DNA of 13,494 bases, taken from assembly GCA_030263715.1 (NCBI GenBank), contig SZPM01000036.1, forward strand, positions 1 through 13,494, given 5' to 3'. The stretch is from ATM1 sp003577165. GTDB taxonomy: Bacteria; Armatimonadota; Fimbriimonadia; Fimbriimonadales; ATM1. A program made the translations under genes and the position numbers. The notes beneath the pieces were generated by a model, which was given only the letters and a program-made list of their open reading frames with translations, was not told the origin of the DNA and did no database searches. Positions 1-6,112 of the stretch are shown here, in pieces. Positions within the stretch are counted from its first letter, which is position 1. The number at the start of each line of letters is the position of its first letter.

Positions 1-213
1 GGGGGGGGATGGCACGGGCGCGCTTCGCTTACCCGTGGCACCCGGGGGGGAGGGCACGGGCGCGCTTCGCTTACCCGTGGCACCCGGGGGGGGATGGCAC
101 GGGCGCGCTTCGCTTACCCGTAGCACCCGGGGGGGAGGGCACGAGCGAGCTTCGCTTACCCGTGGCACCCGGGGGGGGAGTGCACGGGCGCGCTATGGTT
201 ACCCGGACCACCG
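1..213. repeat. Tandem array of 42-43 bp G-run hairpin repeats (at least 4 good copies plus a decayed fifth)
   Basis: Units begin at 1, 44, 86, 129 and 171. Each starts with a run of 7-8 G, then A(T/G)GGCACGGGCGCG, CTTCGCTTACCC, GTGGCACCC. Unit length alternates 43/42/43/42, with a one-base change in the G run. Units 1-4 differ by only a few bases (for example GTAGC for GTGGC at 120-124, and GAGCGAGC for GGGCGCGC in unit 4). The fifth unit is clearly decayed after its first 24 bases. Within a unit CACGGG can pair with CCCGTG around a GCG-CTT-CGC core, so each RNA or single strand could fold as a hairpin. All three frames are open only because the repeat lacks stops; I do not think it encodes protein. 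The array continues beyond the window's left edge, so copy number is unknown. Related copies lie at 938-978 and 8848-8879. Confidence 0.93.
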
Positions 214-819
214 GGCGTCTCGAATCTTCCTTCGCCCCGCGTAGAATAGGCCGAAGCCGATGGCCAAGAGGCTCGCCGGCTCAGGCACTGTCGTGAAACT
301 CGCCGAGTATCGCTGGACAACTTCGACCCCGCCTTCCGCTTGGAGTTCGCCACTGAACAGCAGCTCGTAGTCGTCAGGGTCGATTACGCCATTGAAGTAT
401 CCCGAGCGCTGGTTCGAGAAGTCGAAGATCGTCCTGCTTCCGTCCTGTGTTCTAAGGAGGGCAACCGGATTGGTGAAGTCATATCTCGTAGTCGAGAACG
501 AGAGCTGCGTGGGTTCGGCGAGCGTGAATTTGGTCGAGCGTCTAAAGGCCCCCCAGGCAGAGGCGACCCTAATCCTATTCTCTCCGGTCAATGTTGCTGC
601 CGTAAGCGTATAGAACGACCTCACCCATACATAGAGGTTGCCGGACTGGTCGCGTATCTCCAGTTGGGCGTTCGGATCATTGGCACCTTCGGTGAAGCGA
701 TAATCGCCCTGCCAATTGCCCTCCAGCAAATGGTGCGAGGAGAAGTTCAGGAGTTGGGCTGAACTCGGCGAACAAAGGAGGCCAATGCCCGCACATGCGG
801 CAACAATGCGCAACTTCAT
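199..819 (-). CDS. PEP-CTERM sorting domain-containing secreted protein
   Basis: A 206-residue protein. Residues 1-21 form a Sec signal peptide (MKLRIVAACAGIGLL core, likely cleavage after SSA). The middle is a beta-rich, Ser/Thr/Phe-rich domain with no family I recognise. The C-terminus is a PEP-CTERM signal: VPEP at 178-181, a hydrophobic stretch to 195, then basic RRK at 196-198. In this family the signal is recognised by an exosortase, which removes it during export to the surface or to exopolysaccharide. Eight residues follow the RRK, slightly more than usual. The last of them (RWSG) and the TAA stop are encoded in a decayed copy of the tandem repeat. No Shine-Dalgarno is visible before the ATG; a promoter candidate ends so close that the mRNA may be nearly leaderless. 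No exosortase gene is in the window. The export signals are clear; the function is unknown. Confidence 0.9.
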   Translation of the reverse strand: MKLRIVAACAGIGLLCSPSSAQLLNFSSHHLLEGNWQGDYRFTEGANDPNAQLEIRDQSGNLYVWVRSFYTLTAATLTGENRIRVASAWGAFRRSTKFTLAEPTQLSFSTTRYDFTNPVALLRTQDGSRTIFDFSNQRSGYFNGVIDPDDYELLFSGELQAEGGVEVVQRYSASFTTVPEPASLLAIGFGLFYAGRRKIRDARWSG

Positions 820-829
820 AGGCTGCTGT

Positions 830-859
830 TAAATAACAAACGGCCGTTGGGAGCGTCAA
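830..859 (-). promoter_or_regulatory. Candidate promoter of the PEP-CTERM gene, short or absent leader
   Basis: On the minus strand TTGACG (859-854) matches the sigma-70 -35 box at 5 of 6 bases. It is followed 17-18 bases later by the AT-rich TTATTTAA (836-829), a weak -10. Transcription would begin near 823, only about four bases before the ATG at 819, which agrees with the lack of a Shine-Dalgarno. The -10 match is poor, so this is an inference. Confidence 0.4.
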
Positions 860-866
860 CCGCAAA

Positions 867-878
867 AATACCGGTATT
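867..878. promoter_or_regulatory. Perfect 12 bp palindrome AATACCGGTATT, possible operator
   Basis: This palindrome lies in the region between the two divergent genes, 7 bp upstream of the proposed -35 box of the PEP-CTERM gene. That position suits an activator or an upstream repressor site. No second copy was noticed in the window and no regulator gene is adjacent, so its role is open. Confidence 0.35.
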
Positions 879-937
879 GGGCGCATGTCGCGGCTGCCTG
901 ATAGCCGGTTTCGGTGGCCCTGCCGAGGGAGGAAAGC

Positions 938-978
938 ATGGCTGGGCGTTTCGCTTACCCGCGGCGCCCGGCGCGAGG
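938..978 (+). repeat. Dispersed single copy of the G-run hairpin repeat
   Basis: Aligns with the unit of the left-edge array in the same orientation. ATGGC, GGGCG, the 12-base identical block TTCGCTTACCCG (950-961), GGC, CCCGG and a final GAGGG are in the same order, with a small gap after GGGCG. The G run is interrupted (GGCGCGAGGG). It lies upstream of the aminotransferase gene and creates a spurious in-frame N-terminal extension of it starting at 914. Confidence 0.7.
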
Positions 979-1080
979 GTATGGGGCCACTCGAGAACAG
1001 GGAGAGACCAGGAGCACTGCAACCCCGGGACGAATAGGGCGGTGTATCCTCTCGAGGAGCGGCTTCGGAAATCAGAAAGT

Positions 1081-1087
1081 AAGGGGG
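1081..1087 (+). promoter_or_regulatory. Ribosome binding site that fixes the aminotransferase start
   Basis: AAGGGGG is six bases before ATG 1094. The upstream in-frame ATG at 914 has no comparable site, and the codons between run through the intergenic repeat, so 1094 is the better start. Confidence 0.6.
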
Positions 1088-1093
1088 CGTCCC

Positions 1094-2212
1094 ATGAAGC
1101 GGACATTTCACGGCGGGCAGTTCTTCCACTCCATCGGTTTGGACTTCTCCCAGTTGGGGCGGTCCGAACAAGTCATCAACGCCGACGTACTCGACGCGTG
1201 GTTCGATCCTTCGCCGAGGGTGTTGGCAGCCATCAGGGAGTACCTGCCGTTCGTTCTCCGCACCTCGCCTCCGATCTACTCCGAGGGGCTGACCGAGACT
1301 ATCTCGAAAGTGAGGGGCATCGCCCGGGAGTCCATTTTGCCGGGCGGGGGCTCGTCGGACCTCATCTTCTCTCTTTTCCCCAGGATCATTGGACGAGGCG
1401 AAAGAGCGCTGATTCTCGACCCGATGTACGGCGAATACCAGCATATATTGGAAAACGTCTTAGGCGCAGCCGTAACCCGGTTCGAACTCACGAAGGCTCA
1501 GAACTTCTCGGTCGATCCCGATCTGCTGATTCTGATGATTCGCCGGGTGAAGCCGAAGGTCGTCGTACTTGTGAATCCGAACAGCCCCACGGGAAGTCAT
1601 CTGCCGAAGGCTGAGGTGTTGCGAGTCACACGATCGGTTTCTCCGGCGACTCAGTTCGTCGTAGATGAAACTTATGTCGAGTATGTCGGAAGGGAGGAGT
1701 CTTTGGAGAGGGAGGCTACCGAGGTTCGGAATCTCGTCGTCATCAAGTCGATGTCGAAGGTGTACGCGCTTAGCGGCGCGCGAGTCGGTTACATGGTTGC
1801 GAGGGAGGCGATCGTCAACCAACTGAGCGTCGCTCTGCGACCGTGGGCGGTCAGCCTTTGCGGCCAAATTGCTGCGGTGGAAGCACTCAAGGATTCGGAG
1901 TACTACGAAGAGCGATATGCAGATACCCATCGTCTTCGACGAGAGTTGACTGAGATGCTGTCGAGCCAGCCGGATACAAAGGTGTATCCTTCGGTCGCAA
2001 ACTTCGTCCTGGTCGAGTTGCTTGGTGAGGGCGTAACGGCCGAACGGGTCGTCCGGACGCTGATTGATGAGGACATCTACATAAGAAACGCGGACTCGAT
2101 GAGCACTGGATTCGGTAACCGGTTCGTGAGGATCGCCGTGGAGGATGGGAAGAAGAATCGTCGCGTGGTTGAGGCGTTCCTGCGAGCTGCAGCGCCTTAC
2201 GCAAAGGCGTGA
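1094..2212 (+). CDS. HisC/CobD-like class I/II PLP-dependent aminotransferase
   Basis: A 372-residue fold-type I PLP enzyme, the usual size for histidinol-phosphate aminotransferase relatives. Visible motifs are NPNSPTG at 161-167 (cofactor-ring Asn), VDETY at 190-194 (Asp to the pyridine nitrogen, Tyr to the phenolic oxygen), and SMSK with Schiff-base Lys222 followed by SGAR with phosphate-binding Arg230. Arg346 in FVRIAV is the likely substrate-carboxylate ligand. The N-terminus is distinctive (HGGQFF near the start, then NADVLDAWFDPSP and an ILPGGGSSDLIF cofactor-binding loop). The reaction should be reversible transfer of an amino group from glutamate to a keto substrate, or a related decarboxylation. 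HisC versus CobD-type or another specificity cannot be settled, because no his or cob gene is adjacent. The gene stands alone between a divergent PEP-CTERM gene and a convergent tRNA. The family is certain, the substrate is not. Confidence 0.9.
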   Translation: MKRTFHGGQFFHSIGLDFSQLGRSEQVINADVLDAWFDPSPRVLAAIREYLPFVLRTSPPIYSEGLTETISKVRGIARESILPGGGSSDLIFSLFPRIIGRGERALILDPMYGEYQHILENVLGAAVTRFELTKAQNFSVDPDLLILMIRRVKPKVVVLVNPNSPTGSHLPKAEVLRVTRSVSPATQFVVDETYVEYVGREESLEREATEVRNLVVIKSMSKVYALSGARVGYMVAREAIVNQLSVALRPWAVSLCGQIAAVEALKDSEYYEERYADTHRLRRELTEMLSSQPDTKVYPSVANFVLVELLGEGVTAERVVRTLIDEDIYIRNADSMSTGFGNRFVRIAVEDGKKNRRVVEAFLRAAAPYAKA

Positions 2213-2303
2213 CCGCGCTGACTTCGGAACCCGACGGAACAAGGCTGAATGGCGATCCCTGGCCGGAGCCGAGTCTTTGGTCGCGGCAGATCGGGGAATC
2301 GTT

Positions 2304-2377
2304 TGGAGCGGCTGATGGGAATCGAACCCACGTCACCTGCTTGGAAGGCAGGGGCTTTACCATTAAGCTACAGCCGC
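2304..2377 (-). tRNA. tRNA-Gly (anticodon UCC)
   Basis: Read on the minus strand, a complete 74-nt cloverleaf. The acceptor stem GCGGCTG pairs with CAGCCGC, and the D arm is TAGCTTAATGGTAAAGC. The anticodon stem CCTGC/GCAGG closes the loop CTTCCAA (anticodon TCC). The T arm carries GGTTCGATTCC, then discriminator T and a genomically encoded CCA. It lies 32 bases downstream of the CBS-DUF1385 gene on the same strand and could be processed from its transcript. No clear T-tract terminator follows. Confidence 0.96.
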
Positions 2378-2409
2378 TCGCGGGGTGAAATCCTACCTGA
2401 ACGCCGGGC

Positions 2410-3561
2410 TCAAATCAGGAGGATCGGCAGACCGAAGATCAGTCCGATGAGATAACTCAAGAGGCTCATGCCGAGCGATCCTAAGAGCAGCCAGGGGAGG
2501 CCGCTGTGCATCAGCCGCTTGCCGAATTTGCGGCCCACGCGGCCCGTGCGCTGGAAGTTGGAAAGCAGTTCCCGGCCCACGGAAACCGCGGCCTCGAGTT
2601 GACGTCTCGACGGCTGCTTGGTGGTCGCCACGAGTTGCGCGAGTGCGCCGATCTGCCGCCAAGAGAGAGCCGTTAGAGCGAACGCGAAGAGCAGACCAGC
2701 CTCGCCGAGCGGCCGGAACGTGGCGACAAGAAAGAGAAACAGCATCGCTCCGACTGCAATGTTCGTTCCGCAGCGCGGATGAACGCGGGGCATTCGGGCG
2801 ACGACTTCGACTTCGAGCGGCTCCTCGCGTTCGATCGCATGGACGACCATGTGCTCGGCTCCGTGCGTCCCCGCAAGCGGCGCAAGCCGCACAAACAACA
2901 AAAAGAGGACGACGGGAAGATACTCGACGAGCGCGTTCACCCACGGTTTGTTTGTGCCCGTGAGCGCGGTTTGCGCATTAAGGGAGGCGTCGCCTGTGAT
3001 GAAGCCGAGCAGCGACACGACGCCGACCGCGCCAGCGATTCCAGCGGCGAACAGGACGAAGAGCAGCGCTCCGGTCAAAGTGAGAGCCAAAGGGCCCGCG
3101 CCTGCCGCGACTTCGCCGTTTGTCAGGTAGACGCCGAAGGGCGTCGCAAGCCCTCCGATTAGGCCAGGCCGAATCGGCGCGGGGGGGCGAAGGATCAGAT
3201 CGGATGCGGAGACGACGCCGAGGTAGCGGCCCTCCGAATCTGTGATGACGAGAGCGGGCAGACCGCTTTCGAGGAGTTTCGCCCTCGCCTCTTCGACGGA
3301 AGCGGACGGAGGGACGATCGGCGGGTTGGGGTCTACGAGGGGCGCGACGGAGGCGAGGGGCGATTCGCCGGCGAGCAGCGCGGCGCGAAGAGAGTCCTCG
3401 CGGAGGACGCCGATCACGAACGGGCCCTCGATGACGGCGACGATCCCCGCGCCTCCCCTTCGAAGCGCGGTTGCGGCCGTCGCGAGAGACGTCTCCCTGA
3501 AGACCGGCTGCGCGGCATGCAGGTGCGCGAGGACGCTCCGCCTCTCGGGATCGTAGTTCAT
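2410..3561 (-). CDS. CBS-domain pair fused to DUF1385 integral membrane protein
   Basis: A 383-residue protein. Two CBS motifs fill roughly residues 9-62 and 72-125 (the second includes PALVITDSEGRYLGVVSASDL) and together should form a Bateman module binding an adenine nucleotide. The rest matches the DUF1385 family: GLIGGLATPFGVYL at 133-146, hydrophobic segments near 157-190, 213-230, 267-283, 287-303 and 356-383, and the family signatures HGAEH (233-237) and HPRCGT (261-266). DUF1385 has no settled function; its conserved His/Glu/Cys residues suggest metal binding or catalysis at the membrane. The start was chosen because upstream codons to 3987 would be antisense to pfkA. The preceding ribosome site is weak (AGGA, far upstream). 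It is divergent from the glycolytic operon across 78 bp, so shared or nucleotide-linked regulation is possible. Confidence 0.9.
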   Translation of the reverse strand: MNYDPERRSVLAHLHAAQPVFRETSLATAATALRRGGAGIVAVIEGPFVIGVLREDSLRAALLAGESPLASVAPLVDPNPPIVPPSASVEEARAKLLESGLPALVITDSEGRYLGVVSASDLILRPPAPIRPGLIGGLATPFGVYLTNGEVAAGAGPLALTLTGALLFVLFAAGIAGAVGVVSLLGFITGDASLNAQTALTGTNKPWVNALVEYLPVVLFLLFVRLAPLAGTHGAEHMVVHAIEREEPLEVEVVARMPRVHPRCGTNIAVGAMLFLFLVATFRPLGEAGLLFAFALTALSWRQIGALAQLVATTKQPSRRQLEAAVSVGRELLSNFQRTGRVGRKFGKRLMHSGLPWLLLGSLGMSLLSYLIGLIFGLPILLI

Positions 3562-3639
3562 ACCGCTCGAGTCCTGGATGGTACTCCAGAGCGAAAGAAC
3601 CGGTCTGGAATAATGGGTCGTCTTTGAAGGGGTCGGCCG
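3562..3639. promoter_or_regulatory. Divergent promoter region of the glycolytic operon with inverted repeat
   Basis: Rightward, AATAAT (3609-3614) matches a -10 box at 5 of 6 bases. The sequence 17 bases before it is a poor -35 (TCCAGA or CCAGAG). An inverted repeat TCCAGA (3585-3590) / TCTGGA (3604-3609), centres 19 bp apart, spans the -35 to -10 interval and could be a repressor site. A strong ribosome site GAAGGGG (3626-3632) is seven bases before the pfkA ATG. The leftward promoter for the CBS-DUF1385 gene must also lie here or inside pfkA; TACCAT (minus strand, 3583-3578) is a weak -10 candidate. Confidence 0.45.
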
Positions 3640-4602
3640 ATGAAGAAACTGGGAGTACTGACGAGCGGGGGCGATGCGCCTGGAATGAATGCGGCGATCC
3701 GGGCGGTGGTTCGCACCGCCCTTGGGCGCGGCCTCAAGATCGCGGGCATCTTTCATGGGTACGCGGGGCTGCTCGGCGACGATGTGCGCGAAATCGACTC
3801 GCAGTTCGTCGGCGGAATCATCAGCCACGGAGGAACCGTTTTGCGCAGCGGGCGGTGCAAGGAGTTTTTCGAGCCGAATAGCCGGGCTCTGGCGGCCGAA
3901 AACCTGAAAAAGCACGAGATTGACGGAATCGTCGTCATCGGGGGGGATGGGTCGCTGCGCGGCGCGCTCAAACTTCAGAACGAACATTCCGTGCCGATGA
4001 TCGGTATCCCCGCTTCGATCGACAACGACATCTCATGTTCCGACGTTTCTATCGGATTCGACACGGCGGTCAACACAGCGGTGGAGGCGATCGACAAAGT
4101 GCGCGACACGGCGTATTCGCACGAGAGGGTTTTCGTCGTCGAAGTGATGGGCCGCAGGAACGGCTTCATTGCGGTCGAGGCCGGGCTTGCCGGCGGCGCG
4201 GAGGCCGTATTGATACCGGAGATCCCTTTCGATCTGCAGGAGATTTGCGACCGGCTGTCGGTGGGCCACGATCGCGGCAAGAAGAGCAGCATCATCGTGG
4301 TGGCGGAGGGAGCATCGAGCGCGGCGGCCGTGCAGGAGTTCATTCGCGACAAGACCGGATATGAGGTTCGACAGTTGGTGCTCGGTCACATGCAGCGGGG
4401 GGGGAATCCAACGGCGTTCGACCGCGTGCTTGCGACGCGTTTGGGAGCCGCCGCCGTTCAGCGGCTCGCGTCGGGCGTGACCGGAGAGATGGTGGGGTTG
4501 TTTCAAGGCAAAGTGACCTCGTCGCCGCTTGAAACGGTGCTCTCGACTGAGCGTTCGATTGACAGCGAGCGGCTGCTGCTCGCCGACCTCATGGCGTCGT
4601 GA
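3640..4602 (+). CDS. pfkA: ATP-dependent 6-phosphofructokinase
   Basis: A 320-residue protein, the standard length of the bacterial ATP-PFK. It phosphorylates fructose 6-phosphate to fructose 1,6-bisphosphate in the cytoplasm, the committed step of glycolysis. GGDAPGMNA (10-18) and GGDGS (101-105) form the nucleotide site. Gly104, at the E. coli Gly104 position, indicates ATP rather than pyrophosphate as donor. The catalytic segment is PASIDND (124-130) with base Asp128, followed by GFDTAVNTAVEAIDKVRDTA, then VVEVMGRRNGF, VVAEGAS and VLGHMQRGGNP, which bind substrate and effector. The usual sequence is PGTIDND, so Gly-Thr is replaced by Ala-Ser; Ser can keep the hydroxyl. It is the first gene of the operon, and its stop overlaps the next start (GTGA). 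Confidence 0.96.
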   Translation: MKKLGVLTSGGDAPGMNAAIRAVVRTALGRGLKIAGIFHGYAGLLGDDVREIDSQFVGGIISHGGTVLRSGRCKEFFEPNSRALAAENLKKHEIDGIVVIGGDGSLRGALKLQNEHSVPMIGIPASIDNDISCSDVSIGFDTAVNTAVEAIDKVRDTAYSHERVFVVEVMGRRNGFIAVEAGLAGGAEAVLIPEIPFDLQEICDRLSVGHDRGKKSSIIVVAEGASSAAAVQEFIRDKTGYEVRQLVLGHMQRGGNPTAFDRVLATRLGAAAVQRLASGVTGEMVGLFQGKVTSSPLETVLSTERSIDSERLLLADLMAS

Positions 4603-5528
4603 TCCTCACCGTAACGCTCAACCCGAGCGTTGATCGCACGCTTTTCGTCGCGCGGCTGTCGCCGCACGAAACGAATCGGGTGACGAAGACAGAGACCGAC
4701 GCGGGTGGGAAGGGAGTGAACGCCGCGCGCGTGCTCAAGGAGTTGGGCCAGGAGGTTTGCGCCGCCGGTTTTCTGGGTGGGGGGCCCGGCGCGTTCGTCC
4801 GAAGCGTCCTCGACCGCGAAGGCGTTTCCCATTCCTTCGTCGAGGTTGGCGGGGATACGCGGCTCAACGTTTTGATCGAAGAGGAGTCCGGCGGACCGCC
4901 GACTACACTGAATGAACGCGGCCCGGAGATTCGGAACGAAGAGTGGGAGGCGCTGCGAGCGTCGGTCGTGGCGGTGTCGAAGGAAGCGCGCGCCGTGGTT
5001 TTTGGCGGCTCGGTTCCTCCCGGCCTTCCTCCGTCCGCGATCGAGGAACTCCTGCGCGCTGTGCGCCGCGATTCGTTGCTCGTCGCAGTGGACTGCGAAG
5101 GCGATGCGCTGCGACTCGCGATCGACGAGCGGCCCGACATTATCAAGCCGAACGGCAGCGAGGCTTCGGCGCTTCTGGGTCTGTCGGTGTCCACGCCCTC
5201 GGAGGCTGCGGAAGCCGCCCGGCGACTTCTGGACATGGGCGTGGGCTCGCCGATCGTCTCGATTGGAGCCCTGGGGGCAGTCGTTGCGACGATGGACGGG
5301 GCTTGGTTCGCGAAGCCGCCTCGCATCGAGGCGAGGAGTACGATCGGTTCGGGGGACTCGCTGTTGGCGGGATACGTCTGCGGGGTTCTTGACGGGCTCA
5401 GCCCCGCGGAATCGCTCCGGCTGGGGACCGCCGCGGGGGCTGCGACGGCGATGACGAGCGGCGCGGAGATCGGAAGGCGCGATACAATCCGCTCGCTTGT
5501 GGGGAGGGTCACGATTGAAAATGTTTAG
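4599..5528 (+). CDS. 1-phosphofructokinase-family (PfkB/ribokinase-fold) sugar-phosphate kinase
   Basis: A 309-residue kinase of the FruK/LacC/PfkB branch. The N-terminus ILTVTLNPSVDRT is the FruK-type strand and substrate loop. AGGKGVN (35-41) is the sugar-binding GGKG motif. PPGLPP lies mid-protein. TIGSGD (248-253) is the anion hole with catalytic Asp253, and SLLAG follows. The substrate may be fructose 1-phosphate, tagatose 6-phosphate or fructose 6-phosphate; sequence alone does not decide. No fructose PTS gene is nearby, which makes a FruK role with PTS less likely and leaves a second PFK (PfkB-like) plausible. The GTG start at 4599 overlaps the pfkA stop by four bases, so translation is probably coupled. 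Confidence 0.9.
   Translation: MILTVTLNPSVDRTLFVARLSPHETNRVTKTETDAGGKGVNAARVLKELGQEVCAAGFLGGGPGAFVRSVLDREGVSHSFVEVGGDTRLNVLIEEESGGPPTTLNERGPEIRNEEWEALRASVVAVSKEARAVVFGGSVPPGLPPSAIEELLRAVRRDSLLVAVDCEGDALRLAIDERPDIIKPNGSEASALLGLSVSTPSEAAEAARRLLDMGVGSPIVSIGALGAVVATMDGAWFAKPPRIEARSTIGSGDSLLAGYVCGVLDGLSPAESLRLGTAAGAATAMTSGAEIGRRDTIRSLVGRVTIENV
5503..5507 (+). promoter_or_regulatory. Ribosome binding site suggesting an alternative TTG start
   Basis: GGAGG is 13 bases before ATG 5521 but seven bases before an in-frame TTG at 5515. The TTG start would add Met-Lys to the signal peptide. Either start overlaps the end of the upstream kinase gene. Confidence 0.5.
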
Positions 5529-6093
5529 ACGCGCGCTGTCGCTTTTCGCTTTGGCCTGTGTTGCGGGTTCGCCTTCGTTCGCGTTCGCTCAGGACCCGCC
5601 GGGTCGGTTGAACGCAGCGGAGTTCATTTGGGATCGAACGTTGGCCGTTCTCGGCACCGATGACATTCGCAACGGATTCACGCTGGGAATCGAGTGGGGG
5701 AGGGGCGCGCGCATCGCACCTTTTCGGACGGATTCCGTGGTCGTCCGCGAACTGATGGGTTTGCGGATGATGGTCGAGGCGTCCGTTCGGCAGAACGAGA
5801 AGACGTATGCAGCTGCTCATCTGTCGTTCGGCGCGAGGTGGACGGCGGTGACGGGGCGATGGAAGGGTTGGTACGTCGAAGCGGGGACGGGGCCGGTCGT
5901 CGTTTCCCGGACGGGGGAGGACATCAACAACACGTTTAGCATGGGGACGTTCTTTGGAGTTGGGCGTTATACGGAGCCGACGCCGGATTCTCCGCGTTAC
6001 GGCCTAAGATTCATTCACATCAGCAATGCTGGAGCGAAACCACCGAATCCGAGCGCAAATTTCCTGGAATTCGTGGTCGGCATTCAGTTTTAG
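5521..6093 (+). CDS. PagL-like acyloxyacyl hydrolase (lipid A 3-O-deacylase family), outer membrane
   Basis: A 190-residue protein with an N-terminal signal peptide (FRRALSLFALACVAGSPSFAFA, cleavage before QDPPG). Alternating beta strands then lead to a C-terminal aromatic strand ending in FVVGIQF, as in outer-membrane barrels. Near the end, FIHISNAG followed by NPSANFLEF matches the PagL active-site layout: His166, Ser168 and, 17 residues after the His, Glu183. PagL enzymes remove the 3-O acyl chain of lipid A in the outer membrane. The match rests on this motif and the architecture, because the rest is too variable to judge by eye. The ATG overlaps the upstream stop by eight bases; a TTG six bases earlier has a better-placed ribosome site. 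Its position in a glycolytic operon is odd. Confidence 0.75.
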   Translation: MFRRALSLFALACVAGSPSFAFAQDPPGRLNAAEFIWDRTLAVLGTDDIRNGFTLGIEWGRGARIAPFRTDSVVVRELMGLRMMVEASVRQNEKTYAAAHLSFGARWTAVTGRWKGWYVEAGTGPVVVSRTGEDINNTFSMGTFFGVGRYTEPTPDSPRYGLRFIHISNAGAKPPNPSANFLEFVVGIQF

Positions 6094-6112
6094 GGACAGG
6101 TAATCTCGGAAG

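Noticed and set aside
1..213. CRISPR array
   Set aside because: The 42-43 bp units are contiguous and nearly identical throughout; there are no unique spacers and no cas genes.
9..353. Short repetitive proteins in several frames over the repeat array
   Set aside because: Open only because the repeat lacks stops in those frames; no ribosome site and no domain.
677..1444. 255-codon minus-strand open frame
   Set aside because: It spans the divergent promoter region and lies antisense to the aminotransferase; low-complexity Arg/Pro/Ser composition typical of GC-rich shadow frames.
3562..3987. 142-codon N-terminal extension of the CBS-DUF1385 protein
   Set aside because: It would be antisense to pfkA and has no homology to the family; the CBS domain begins right after Met at 3561.
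4589..5512. 307-codon minus-strand open frame opposite the second kinase
   Set aside because: Ser/Arg/Pro-rich shadow of a clearly conserved kinase; no motif of its own.
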